Below are positions 1 to 7,404 of a stretch of 23,087 bases of DNA, piece after piece. The notes beneath the pieces are model-generated. The model made no database searches. It saw only the letters and a list, made by a program, of their open reading frames with translations, and was not told the DNA's origin. This DNA comes from a virus. The stretch is taken from IMG/VR virus record IMGVR_UViG_3300021090_000703, positions 1 to 23,087 of that record. One strand, 5' to 3'. The position numbers and the translations under genes were made by a program. Positions within the stretch are counted from its first letter, which is position 1; every line of letters begins with the position of its first letter.

Positions 1-71
1 GGCAGGGTCATCTGCTCCAAGCTCTCCACGATCTCCACCTTGTTTGCGGTGACCAATGCTAGATCGGCCAT
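1..71 (-). CDS. Putative phage coat or head protein, N-terminal fragment
   Basis: This is the start of a gene that runs off the low-coordinate end of the window; 23 codons are visible. The ATG at 71 follows an AGGAGG Shine-Dalgarno sequence with a 5-base spacer, so the start is well supported. The peptide begins MADLALVTANKVEIVESLEQ, a type of N-terminus I associate with small phage coat or head-decoration proteins. Its place directly after a scaffold-like gene is where a major capsid or coat gene is expected. A 19-bp perfect palindrome (84-102) abuts the ribosome binding site. The assignment rests on position and a short N-terminus, so a decoration protein is equally possible. Confidence 0.6.
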   Translation of the reverse strand, partial: MADLALVTANKVEIVESLEQMTL

Positions 72-83
72 AAGAACCTCCTA

Positions 84-102
84 CGTGGCGCCTGGCGCCA
101 CG
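84..102. repeat. 19-bp perfect palindrome CGTGGCGCCTGGCGCCACG
   Basis: Two 9-base arms flank a single central base. The same 19-mer, or its complement in the central base, occurs at 5218-5236 and 15203-15221. On the minus strand it ends just before the SD of the coat-like gene, so the mRNA could carry a hairpin touching the ribosome binding site. The arms are too close for a normal RNA loop, so only the outer part would pair in RNA. A protein-binding DNA site is an alternative. Confidence 0.75.
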
Positions 103-167
103 ACACTTGCACCTGAAAAAGAAGCGTTCACACTGCCGCTGCTTAGCGCGGCGTCAAGTGCAGGTGT
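103..167. repeat. Imperfect inverted repeat, long member of the ACTTGCACCTG palindromic family
   Basis: ACACTTGCACCTG (103-115) and CAAGTGCAGGTGT (155-167) pair along their full length if two G-U wobbles are allowed, with about 39 bases between them. The arms match those of the elements at 847-867 in the 22 kb region and at 868-914, so this is a family member with a longer internal segment. It fills the gap between the scaffold and coat-like genes. I see no T-run that would make it a clear terminator. Confidence 0.5.
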
Positions 168-168
168 G

Positions 169-819
169 CTAGAAAACTCGTGTGATGACAGTGTCGGCTG
201 CCTTTTGCGCTTCCTTCTTGTCATCGTCGCTGACCTTCTTTTCTTTTCCATCAGGCGTTTCGCTGTAGGTCAACGGCTTGGCGCCCAGATCCTTCGCGTG
301 CTTGGTGATGTATTCCATCGCCTCCACGGGATCCATCTTTTCGAGTAGTTCCACGATATGCTTGGGCAGATCCTTTTTTTGCGCAGCCAGGATCCCGTCC
401 AATGCTTTCTTGTACTTTTCAGCCTGATCCTCGCTTGCTTGCAAGCGTGGCTCCAGCTCGGTCTTCTGCTTCGTCAGATCGTCAATCTCAGTCTGACGGC
501 TCTCGGCCAGCTTCTGCCATTCCTGTTTATCCTTGAGCGCTTCCTCATCAGCCTTCTTTTTGGCTTTTGCGGTTTCGGCTTCGAGTTCAGCCTTAGCTTT
601 TTCGCGCTCCTTGGTGCGGGCTTCGCCAATCTTCTGATCGATGAACGCCTGCTGATCAGCACTGAATGTGATGTCGGCGACCTCTTTCTTTTTCTTTCCA
701 GCTTTCTCGGGATCTCCGCCAGCGCTGTCGTCTGTCTTTGGGTCGTCTTCCTGGGCACCACCAGAAGCATCCGGGTCTTTGTCAAAGTACAAGCATGTGC
801 GTAACCAATCGAAAAACAT
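169..819 (-). CDS. Phage scaffolding protein (GP20-like)
   Basis: The 216-residue product is highly charged. It has an acidic N-terminal part, then a long Lys/Glu/Ala-rich coiled-coil region (about residues 60-145) and a Lys-rich C-terminus. This composition, length and position before a coat-like gene fit the internal scaffolding proteins that assemble procapsids and then leave. The ATG at 819 follows GGAGGA with a short spacer. It is the first gene after a promoter and structured leader (820-1050), suggesting that scaffold and coat are expressed from their own transcript. There is no protease motif, so a fused head protease is unlikely. Scaffold families are recognised by composition more than by motifs, hence moderate certainty. 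Confidence 0.75.
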   Translation of the reverse strand: MFFDWLRTCLYFDKDPDASGGAQEDDPKTDDSAGGDPEKAGKKKKEVADITFSADQQAFIDQKIGEARTKEREKAKAELEAETAKAKKKADEEALKDKQEWQKLAESRQTEIDDLTKQKTELEPRLQASEDQAEKYKKALDGILAAQKKDLPKHIVELLEKMDPVEAMEYITKHAKDLGAKPLTYSETPDGKEKKVSDDDKKEAQKAADTVITRVF

Positions 820-867
820 TTCTTCCTCCGTGTTTTTTGCCGCCTCACGTTCGGCGTAGAGTAGGGA

Positions 868-914
868 TTACACTTGCGCCTGCACGATTTGCCAAGCAAA
901 TCGAAGTGCAGGTG
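868..914. repeat. Nested palindromic element with GATTTGC-CAA-GCAAATC core
   Basis: The core arms GATTTGC (886-892) and GCAAATC (896-902) are a perfect inverted repeat around CAA. Outer arms resemble CACTTGCRCCTG and GTGCAGGTG, as in the other family members. The same core recurs at 21683-21700 with loop TTA. It lies in the scaffold leader, between the conserved hairpin and the ribosome binding site. A related element without the core lies in the same relative place in the other leader (9483-9511). Confidence 0.65.
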
Positions 915-915
915 A

Positions 916-1014
916 ACGGAAACACCCAGCCACAGCGCTCCCTTGCGGTTACGCAGTGACTGGGTGGGTATTCCAGCAATCCCTCGTGGATGCACCGATT
1001 AGGCGCAATTGACT
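916..1014 (-). ncRNA. Structured leader RNA, copy A (upstream of scaffold)
   Basis: This part of the leader is homologous to 9513-9613. In transcript order it contains GUCAAUUGCGCC, a small hairpin (992-1006, GCGCC/GGUGC with a 5-base loop), a conserved GAGGGAUU stretch, and a long hairpin (923-966) whose outer stem CACCCAG/CUGGGUG continues for about 15 pairs with one mismatch, capped by CC-GCAA-GG. The other copy keeps the same pairs with different bases (CACCUGG/CCAGGUG; GCGCC/GGCGC), which points to selection on RNA structure. It matches no riboswitch or ribozyme consensus I know. Roles could be attenuation, antitermination or mRNA stability. Confidence 0.7.
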
Positions 1015-1020
1015 GAACGC

Positions 1021-1050
1021 ATTATAGCACCAGAAGCAGACGAGGCGCAA
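1021..1050 (-). promoter_or_regulatory. Sigma-70-type promoter for scaffold-coat transcript
   Basis: The minus strand carries a perfect TATAAT (1021-1026) preceded by TGC, giving an extended -10. A TTGCGC -35 candidate lies 18 bases upstream (1045-1050). Transcription would start near 1014, just after the MuF-like gene ends. The same TGCTATAAT begins the second leader copy at 9620-9628. Confidence 0.75.
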
Positions 1051-1056
1051 TGTTGA

Positions 1057-1908
1057 TTATGTTTCGCTCATGATCCAGCCATCAGGGCCACGACGCCTAA
1101 ATCTGAAACGACAATGACAATTCGTCTTACAACGAGAATCGCCAATACGTGGTAATGTGCGGATCGGCCGCCAACCAAGCTGGGCATAGGCCAAGCAATC
1201 ATCACAATGGTCGGCTTCACCCAGCTCGCGCATCTCCTCCTGCATCAGATTGTGTGTCTCTTCCACGCGTCTGCGCATTTCCTCATATAACCCACGGTTG
1301 GCATCTTCATACATGCCGGTTCTATATAAGAATCGCCCGTCCAAGACTTGTTTGCCGCTGGCGATCTCCTCTGCAAAGTTGCGTAAAAATTTATATTGCT
1401 CTTTGATCTTGGCGCCTGTCCAGCCCCAGTCAGATTGGCTCATTTGTGCCCATCCACCTCTGGCCAGCACGGAGGCGTTGACATTTAGGATCTTGATCCT
1501 TTGCGCCATGCCGATCTGCCATTCAGCCAGTGTGATCTCGCCAGCCTGAAGCTGCGTGGACAATGCGGTCATTCTGCTGAGTTGCGCCAGGTTGACTTCA
1601 TCTACGATATCGCGGATGACCGAGAATGGAACGATACGATTGGTTTCGGTGTGGATGTATACGCCGCGTGCCGCGTCCCATAAAAACAGTGTAGAAGCCC
1701 CGAAAAGTAGCACGCCGACCAAAATCTCATTCGCTGTGTCTTCGTCATCATCCTGTGGGGCAAGCGGCAACTCATCGAACTCATCTGGAGCATGAGCCTG
1801 CCACTCCACCAGCGCGGCTGTCATATCTTCGGGGGTGACAGAAACTAACGCATCCAGTTCCTCGTCTGTCCAAAGTAATGGGTTGAAAAGGTTCTTTTGA
1901 TCGGCCAT
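1057..1908 (-). CDS. MuF-like minor head protein
   Basis: The 283-residue product follows the portal gene, the usual place for a head morphogenesis (MuF-type) protein attached to the portal. The C-terminal region carries a Cys/His cluster of the form HCDDC, then GWRPIRTLP, then CKTNCHC, typical of phage MuF-like proteins with a zinc-binding C-terminus. An acidic segment and one hydrophobic stretch (EILVGVLLFGASTLFLW) lie in the N-terminal third. The ATG at 1908 shares a base with the portal stop (TAATG), so translation is probably coupled. A longer reading upstream to 2067 would lie inside the portal gene and looks like frame noise. The promoter for scaffold starts immediately after this gene. 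Confidence 0.75.
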   Translation of the reverse strand: MADQKNLFNPLLWTDEELDALVSVTPEDMTAALVEWQAHAPDEFDELPLAPQDDDEDTANEILVGVLLFGASTLFLWDAARGVYIHTETNRIVPFSVIRDIVDEVNLAQLSRMTALSTQLQAGEITLAEWQIGMAQRIKILNVNASVLARGGWAQMSQSDWGWTGAKIKEQYKFLRNFAEEIASGKQVLDGRFLYRTGMYEDANRGLYEEMRRRVEETHNLMQEEMRELGEADHCDDCLAYAQLGWRPIRTLPRIGDSRCKTNCHCRFRFRRRGPDGWIMSET

Positions 1909-3512
1909 TATTGTCCTGTCGGTGGAATGCGGTCTTCCTGCCTGGCCTTGATCGCGGCGAGTCGCTGCGTGCCCAGATCCGTCAGCTGCTGGTCGGTCCA
2001 GCCCAGCCGTCGCAGGTAAGTCTCTATCGCGATGCCGGCAGCCACAGCTTTCTCTGAAGCTTCCCACAACAGCTTATCGATCCGCAGGCGATACTCATCG
2101 GTTTTGGTCACATCTTTGATCTGCTCTTCACTAAAACCATTGAATTTCATGGCTGCGATTAAGGGCATGCCGGTATCCACCTGAGACTTGATCACCTCCG
2201 CCTTCTCTTTCGCGCTCATGGGGATGACATCGCGCTCAGCGAACGTATGCACCAGGTCGCCCTTCTCAAAGAGGCCCAGGTTCTTGAAACCATCGAGATC
2301 ATGAATGCCGGCAATCGTCAGTGCCATCTGGTTGGCCCGGATCAGGGCCGGCTCGGCGTTGCCGCGCGCTTCGAGCACCTTGTCAACAGCAGGGCCCAGC
2401 AACGTCTTCAGCGCGACGTTCGAAAGTTCACCCTTATCCTTTAGATCGTAATAGAGGATCTCCGGCAGGTCATTGGCCAGCTCGTCCATCTGCGCATTCA
2501 GAATGTTGAGCGCTGCATCATATTGAATGTTGGGGACCATTTGCTCCAGCTTCGCCATGCCCGGCAGCGTGAAAAGATCATCGTCACCCAAGGTCACAGC
2601 ATTGCCCTGGGATGAATCACTTCCATTGCGGCCGGCAATCGTCGGAGGCGGCAAAGGCTTCCCGCTGGCATCCATAGCGTTTGCTGAGATCGCATTGGTT
2701 GGCTTGTTGAACCGGAACAGGATTTGGTGCAGGCGAGTGGCCTGGCGATTGGCCTCATCGATCTTGTCGAGCGTATGCACAAAACAACCGATGCCGCGCG
2801 TCTCGCCGATATCCTGGAACTTCGCGTGCACGATCGGAATGAAATCAAAACCCAACTCTGAAAAAGTCTTCGTTTCTTTGGGGTCGCCCAGCTGCTTGAT
2901 CGGCGTCTCGATGGATCTATTGTGCTTCCATAGGCGATAGCCACCAAAGTCCTTGCTCCATACTTCCGTGTGCATTTCATTCCCGTCCGGTACGTCGATC
3001 CGGATGAACATGATGAAGCCGCGCTCGTCCAACGTCAGGTCCGTAACATATTTTGGCTTGAGCGGGTCCAGATACACGCGCGTCACCTGGTTGTCTTCAC
3101 TCTTCTCGGACACCTTGATAAACAGATCGCCGAAGTTGGAGAGCCAGCGCGCGGCGACCTGTTTCTGTGATGCCCAGTTTGACCACGCCCAGATCTTCTG
3201 GATGGGCTCGACGAGCTCCTTATTGTCCGCGACGATCGGCAAAGCGCGCTCGAGCGGGCCTGGCCAGAGCTTCGAGACGTAGAACTCCACGGCGCGGTGC
3301 GCAGGGTTGCGCAGCGGCTTCATGCCTGGCATCCAGATCGCATTCTCGAAGAGTGCACTCTGCACCAGGTCATATAGGCCGTTGTTGAGGTAATACTCCT
3401 CCAACATCTCATACCAGGCACTCGGCAGGATCGCCTGTGCCTGCGCGAGCGATGTCATCAGCGCCACGCGCTGCCAATAGGTTTGTGCGGTATCACCGAA
3501 GACTGTAGCCAT
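1908..3512 (-). CDS. Phage portal protein
   Basis: The 534-residue product has the size, order and look of a phage portal, the dodecameric ring through which DNA enters and leaves the capsid. The N-terminal half is rich in aromatic residues, followed by beta-rich segments and a region HTLDKIDEANRQATRLHQ that resembles the helical stem region of portals. It lies between terminase and the MuF-like gene, as expected apart from the inserted Ig-type gene. ATG 3512 sits 8 bases after AAGGAG and is preferred to a GTG at 3521, which almost touches that SD. I cannot see the exact portal subfamily; SPP1 gp6-like is possible. The stop overlaps the next start by one base. Confidence 0.85.
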   Translation of the reverse strand: MATVFGDTAQTYWQRVALMTSLAQAQAILPSAWYEMLEEYYLNNGLYDLVQSALFENAIWMPGMKPLRNPAHRAVEFYVSKLWPGPLERALPIVADNKELVEPIQKIWAWSNWASQKQVAARWLSNFGDLFIKVSEKSEDNQVTRVYLDPLKPKYVTDLTLDERGFIMFIRIDVPDGNEMHTEVWSKDFGGYRLWKHNRSIETPIKQLGDPKETKTFSELGFDFIPIVHAKFQDIGETRGIGCFVHTLDKIDEANRQATRLHQILFRFNKPTNAISANAMDASGKPLPPPTIAGRNGSDSSQGNAVTLGDDDLFTLPGMAKLEQMVPNIQYDAALNILNAQMDELANDLPEILYYDLKDKGELSNVALKTLLGPAVDKVLEARGNAEPALIRANQMALTIAGIHDLDGFKNLGLFEKGDLVHTFAERDVIPMSAKEKAEVIKSQVDTGMPLIAAMKFNGFSEEQIKDVTKTDEYRLRIDKLLWEASEKAVAAGIAIETYLRRLGWTDQQLTDLGTQRLAAIKARQEDRIPPTGQ

Positions 3513-3622
3513 AAGACACACTCCTTAATTCCAGGGCGGTTTGAAAAAATAGTTTTATATTCTCTGTATCCATATCAGCCACACGTACACGAAAAGCCGA
3601 AAGCGATCCAGTTCAATCCTTT
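3513..3622 (-). promoter_or_regulatory. AT-rich intergenic stretch with a weak promoter candidate
   Basis: This 110-base gap upstream of the portal is AT-rich on its portal side. The minus strand contains TATAAA 17 bases after GTGGCT, a weak promoter candidate that could restart transcription after the inserted Ig-type gene. The -35 match is poor. I see no terminator with a T-run and no small gene. Confidence 0.25.
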
Positions 3623-5203
3623 CTATACCGCGTACTTGTTGAACGCCTCTTCATACTCACTATCAACACCTCTTGCCCAACAAACGAAATTATCAATGCT
3701 GCTGTCAAGGTCGAAGAAAATCAAACCCATTTTGTCGCCAGACGTTCCATGTCCGCCGAAATTTGACAGATATTGTTCGCCACCAACCAAAGCCTCGTTG
3801 TAGTAAGTACGAACCACTATTTCTGTGGTTATATCTGTGATGGCAGACATCAATCTTGAGCCATTTACCTCGGCAGGAGTTCCGGTTATGACAGTGGTTT
3901 CTACACCAGCCACACGGTTTATCAACTGCACATTTGCAGCAGTGCGCCTGACATAAACATAGTTGTCTGCATCCACATATTGCATCACCAACCCAACGCC
4001 AGTTGTTCCACGAGTCACGGCTGCTTCAAGAAGTATGCTCTCTGCACCAACGGGTACAGTACAAATTGCCCTGTCCACGCTCAACGAAGTTGCCATCGCT
4101 TTATTTCCAGAGATTTCAACCGTTCCTACCTGATTTACCCAAGCTAAACCGCTTCCACCTGATTCCTCCGAACCTCCTCCGCCTGTATTGCCCAATGCGC
4201 CATTTGCACGCGTGAAGGCATCGGAGGCGAGAGGACTGACAATAATAAGATTTTGAGGAATACGGATGAAACCTGAAGTGAACACCGCTGTTATCCCTTG
4301 TGCACCCAGGGAAGGATACACGGTGGCATCGGCTCCATTTTTATCTGGGTACAGTAATCTCCATTTCGGGAAGGCCGTTGCTTCCTTGATGAAAAAGAAT
4401 GCGCCAGTATTTCTCAACAGGATCAAGCCATATACAGTTGCTCCGGATGCGGGGTTTGCGCCAACGGTCAGCGGCACGATCGCATAGAGGAATGCACGTA
4501 CAACGCCCGTCGTGAAGAAGTTGAGCGCCTGTGACACTCCTCCAGCGGCATTAGAATCCCATCCAACAGAGTAATTGGTGTTCGTGCCTGCCAAGCGTGC
4601 GATCAACGCCTTGCCCGCAGCTCTCGCTCGACCCGGATACCATAATCCAGGATTGCCGGCTGCTGCACCTCCTGTTGCAAAGTCGGCGACTCCAGAGCCA
4701 ATGGATAATTTTGAGTTGGTGTCCGTGGCGGTGCGTGTCTGCCCAGTCGGGGTTGCCGTTGTGCCGTTCACTGCACCAGGAGCTACCGTGTCGGTGAATT
4801 CATCAGCAAGATCAAAGGCGCTTGACACTACAACCAGTTGTGTCGCGGCTGTATTGCCATTGCCCACCATATCGTGAAAAGCGTTGGCGGCTATGTCAAA
4901 GGTCATCGTCCCATTTGGCGAAGCAGGCATGCCTTCGCAGGTGTAAGCAGTTCCAGACCCTCCGAAATTGGCAATCGTTCCGCCGCCAACACCAACAGCA
5001 CCAGAAGCGAAATCTAATGATGGTTTGCTGAGTGTGAACGTGATAGCAAGGGGCAGGGTTGCGTTTGGACTTCCACCTATTACGGCAATTGTCACGGTCG
5101 GCGCGGTGGTGTCTTGCTTCATCCGCGCTCGTCGTTTCTTCCAAAAGACAACATCTCTCCACAACTTTTGGAACAATGCTCTACTTTTGTCGTTTTTCGC
5201 CAT
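3623..5203 (-). CDS. Putative virion surface protein, Ig-like plus jelly-roll domains
   Basis: The 526-residue product begins with a basic segment, then a bacterial Ig-like domain (about residues 30-120) with the pattern LPLAITFTLSKP, GGTIANFGGSGTAY and ending DMVGNGN. Two regions starting DEFTDTVAPG (about 150) and SDAFTRANGALGN (about 325) look like concanavalin/LamG-type beta jelly-rolls. These folds are common in phage proteins that bind carbohydrate on the host surface or decorate capsids. ATG 5203 follows GGAAGGAAGG. It is unusual to find this between large terminase and portal, and the gene seems more AT-rich than its neighbours, so it may be a late insertion. There is no signal peptide, which favours a virion part over a secreted protein. 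Tail fibre is an alternative. Confidence 0.6.
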   Translation of the reverse strand: MAKNDKSRALFQKLWRDVVFWKKRRARMKQDTTAPTVTIAVIGGSPNATLPLAITFTLSKPSLDFASGAVGVGGGTIANFGGSGTAYTCEGMPASPNGTMTFDIAANAFHDMVGNGNTAATQLVVVSSAFDLADEFTDTVAPGAVNGTTATPTGQTRTATDTNSKLSIGSGVADFATGGAAAGNPGLWYPGRARAAGKALIARLAGTNTNYSVGWDSNAAGGVSQALNFFTTGVVRAFLYAIVPLTVGANPASGATVYGLILLRNTGAFFFIKEATAFPKWRLLYPDKNGADATVYPSLGAQGITAVFTSGFIRIPQNLIIVSPLASDAFTRANGALGNTGGGGSEESGGSGLAWVNQVGTVEISGNKAMATSLSVDRAICTVPVGAESILLEAAVTRGTTGVGLVMQYVDADNYVYVRRTAANVQLINRVAGVETTVITGTPAEVNGSRLMSAITDITTEIVVRTYYNEALVGGEQYLSNFGGHGTSGDKMGLIFFDLDSSIDNFVCWARGVDSEYEEAFNKYAV

Positions 5204-5217
5204 GCTTTCCTTCCTTC

Positions 5218-5236
5218 CGTGGCGCCAGGCGCCACG
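5218..5236. repeat. 19-bp perfect palindrome CGTGGCGCCAGGCGCCACG
   Basis: This is identical to 84-102 apart from the central base, which is complementary on reading. It fills most of the 37-base gap between the terminase stop and the Ig-type gene start. As at 84-102, on the minus strand it runs straight into the SD (GAAGGAAGG) of the next gene. Confidence 0.75.
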
Positions 5237-5240
5237 TCAA

Positions 5241-6800
5241 TCAAGATTTCCTGCCGAGGCGGAGTTTCCACCCCTCGGCCAATAAGTTCTCCAGGTACAA
5301 GATCCCCATACTGAACGCATCCTGCGGATCATCGATCTTGGTGCCCGGCCACTTGAACAGCAGCTCTTCGAAGTCATACAGCCAGGGCACAGATTCATCG
5401 GGCATCGGGAGCCATACACAATCTCGCTCACACCACTGGCTGGCTCGCCGGCCACGTTCGGTCTTGCTGACCGTACCTGGGTTGAACTCCATCATGAAGT
5501 CGACCAGTTCCGGCAGCACACCCTGGCGGATGGTTTGGAGCACTGCGATGCCGCTGCCTTTGTCTTCAACCACTGTGCCGCGCAGCTTGCCGTCATAGTT
5601 CCAGCGCAGCGTGTTGTCGATCACGTCCTTCGTGATCTGCGGCACCTGCATTCGTTCCCACCAGGCTTCCCGCAACAGGATATGGTAGTCTCGTGTGAGC
5701 TCTAACACGATGCGGGCATTCGTATCGTTCTGCTCTTTGTCTTTGAACGCCGTGTCATAAAACAACCAGCGCGCAATGCTGCGGTTAAATATGCTGCGAT
5801 CGCTCGGGTCATAGCGGTTCTTGCCATCGAACCATTTGCGCAGAAAGATCGCACCACCAGCTGGGGCAGGGCGCTGCTGCAGCTGACCGGCCGTGCCGCG
5901 CTCACCCAGATCGGCCTCCATCGCATCGAGGGCGGGTTCATCGATGTGCTCTGGCCACAACAGCTCACCTGGCGTCGTGCGTGGATCTTCCAGGCCAATA
6001 CTCGTAAAGATACGCTTCGGCTCATACCGTGCCGGCAAACACAACAGCTCATACTGGTGCGCCTTGGCGTCATTCTTCATACGATCGAGCACGTGGCCAG
6101 GCAGGTCATCTTCGTGCAAGCGCTGGCCAATGATCAGGCGCCTGGCGGTCTTCGGGTCATTGGCACGGGTCGAGAGGGAGTTATCCCATACCTCATTAAC
6201 CTTGTTGCGCTCGACATCACTATCTGCATCCTGAGACTTCAGCGCATCATCGACCACAATGAAGTCGCCGCCTTCACCGGTGACCTGGCTGTCCATACCG
6301 AATCCCATGCGCAAGCCGGTCTTGTCGTTCTCATAGCGACTCTTCTCATTCTGGTCACCAGTCAGCTGGAAGATCTCACCGAAGCGTTCCTGATACCAGT
6401 CCGACTGCAGAATGCGCCGGCTCTTCAGCGTATCGCGCACAGCCAGCTTCAGCGAATAGGAGCCCGTGATCCAGCGGCTCGAGGGCATGCTCAGCCACAC
6501 CCATGTCGGCCAGATCACACAGGATTGCAGGCTCTTCATGTGCCGCGGCGGGATATTGATGATAAGGTTCTGGATCTGGAGCAGCGTGAGCGCCACCAGA
6601 TATTCACTGATCAGTCCAATATGCCAGTTATAAATAAAGGGGATGGCGGGCTCGACGACCTTCCACGCTTCCTGAACGTAGAAGCTAAGACTCCGAGTCA
6701 GCCTCTCCGCTTCGATTTCCTTCTTGGAAGGCAGTGTCATAATCACGTTGGGCGCGTTCAATGACTTCTGCCGCTTGCTGGAGGATGTCAAGATCGTCAT
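5241..6800 (-). CDS. terL: Terminase large subunit
   Basis: The product (519 residues from ATG 6800) is the packaging motor ATPase and nuclease. The N-terminal ATPase shows the terminase-type Walker A PPRHMKS (84-90) and Walker B DFIVVDD (179-185). The C-terminal RNase H-like nuclease shows acidic residues in FYDTAFK (D349), VVEDKGSG (E412/D413) and DDPQDAFSMG near the end. Length is normal. The start is uncertain: ATG 6800 overlaps the small terminase gene by 116 bases, and ATG 6740 (499 residues) by 56; neither has a clear SD. Upstream lies the small subunit, and downstream an unexpected Ig-type gene precedes the portal. Confidence 0.93.
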   Translation of the reverse strand: MTILTSSSKRQKSLNAPNVIMTLPSKKEIEAERLTRSLSFYVQEAWKVVEPAIPFIYNWHIGLISEYLVALTLLQIQNLIINIPPRHMKSLQSCVIWPTWVWLSMPSSRWITGSYSLKLAVRDTLKSRRILQSDWYQERFGEIFQLTGDQNEKSRYENDKTGLRMGFGMDSQVTGEGGDFIVVDDALKSQDADSDVERNKVNEVWDNSLSTRANDPKTARRLIIGQRLHEDDLPGHVLDRMKNDAKAHQYELLCLPARYEPKRIFTSIGLEDPRTTPGELLWPEHIDEPALDAMEADLGERGTAGQLQQRPAPAGGAIFLRKWFDGKNRYDPSDRSIFNRSIARWLFYDTAFKDKEQNDTNARIVLELTRDYHILLREAWWERMQVPQITKDVIDNTLRWNYDGKLRGTVVEDKGSGIAVLQTIRQGVLPELVDFMMEFNPGTVSKTERGRRASQWCERDCVWLPMPDESVPWLYDFEELLFKWPGTKIDDPQDAFSMGILYLENLLAEGWKLRLGRKS

Positions 6801-7404
6801 TGGTTAGGTATTTTCCTATTGTCTTCAGATCAATCGCTGACGGCCCAAGTGGAGCGCCATCCTTGCCGGTGACTTCATGCCGCCTCGGCGCCAGTGCGCC
6901 GTAGATCTTGGCTTTCACAATAACTGATTCGGTGATCGTTTTCAGAAATTGCGCATTGCCTGCGTTGGCTTTCAGGATCTGTTCGACGGTCTGGTCTTCG
7001 CGTTTCTTGAAGGTGCGCAGCATATCCTTGCTTTTGTCCCAGGCATCGGCAGCTTCGTGGCGCACCCAATCCATCGTGAGTGCTGATTCTGCTTTGATCT
7101 CATCCACTTGCGCCTGATGGGCGTTGATGTATTCCTGCTCGGCTGACTTGATCATCTTTTCCACGGCTTGATGATCCGATTCGAGCGGGTAGTCCGGAAA
7201 CAGCTTGTTAAGTTCCTCCGTGATCTGCCTGAACGTCATGTGAGGATTCATTACCCGCATCTCCCATGCTTTGTATTTACGCGCCGAAGACACCTCCGGA
7301 GGGACCTGCGGCCGCCGTGGTGGTCTCTGTGTTTTGCCCGGCTTAGGCGCGCGGGGTCTTTTAGGAGGTGACGGTTTCTTTTTCTTGGGAGGCACCGTGA
7401 TCAT
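6685..7404 (-). CDS. Putative terminase small subunit
   Basis: The 239-residue product lies directly before the large terminase. It starts with a Lys/Pro/Arg-rich tail (to about 40), then a region SARKYKAWEMRVMNPHMTFRQITEELNK... that could form a helix-turn-helix, then helical segments, as in DNA-recognition subunits of terminases. ATG 7404 overlaps the methyltransferase stop (ATGA), so the two are probably translated together; the frame stays open further upstream, but that part lies inside the methyltransferase gene. Small terminases are poorly conserved, so the call leans on position. A helix-rich DNA-binding protein of another kind remains possible. Confidence 0.65.
   Translation of the reverse strand: MITVPPKKKKPSPPKRPRAPKPGKTQRPPRRPQVPPEVSSARKYKAWEMRVMNPHMTFRQITEELNKLFPDYPLESDHQAVEKMIKSAEQEYINAHQAQVDEIKAESALTMDWVRHEAADAWDKSKDMLRTFKKREDQTVEQILKANAGNAQFLKTITESVIVKAKIYGALAPRRHEVTGKDGAPLGPSAIDLKTIGKYLTNDDLDILQQAAEVIERAQRDYDTAFQEGNRSGEADSES

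Noticed and set aside
474-995. A 173-codon minus-strand frame across the scaffold gene and its leader.
   Set aside because: It runs in another frame over a well-supported scaffold gene, is Arg/Lys/Ser-rich without structure, and includes the leader RNA.
916-1014. Possible twister or other self-cleaving ribozyme in the leader (loop ACCGCAAGG next to AGCGC).
   Set aside because: The loop is not conserved in copy B (CCGTCTGG), and I could not place the full conserved set of twister, hammerhead or other ribozymes.
5946-6764. A 272-codon plus-strand frame opposite the large terminase gene.
   Set aside because: It is antisense to a gene with clear catalytic motifs, has no SD context or recognisable domain, and all supported genes are on the minus strand.
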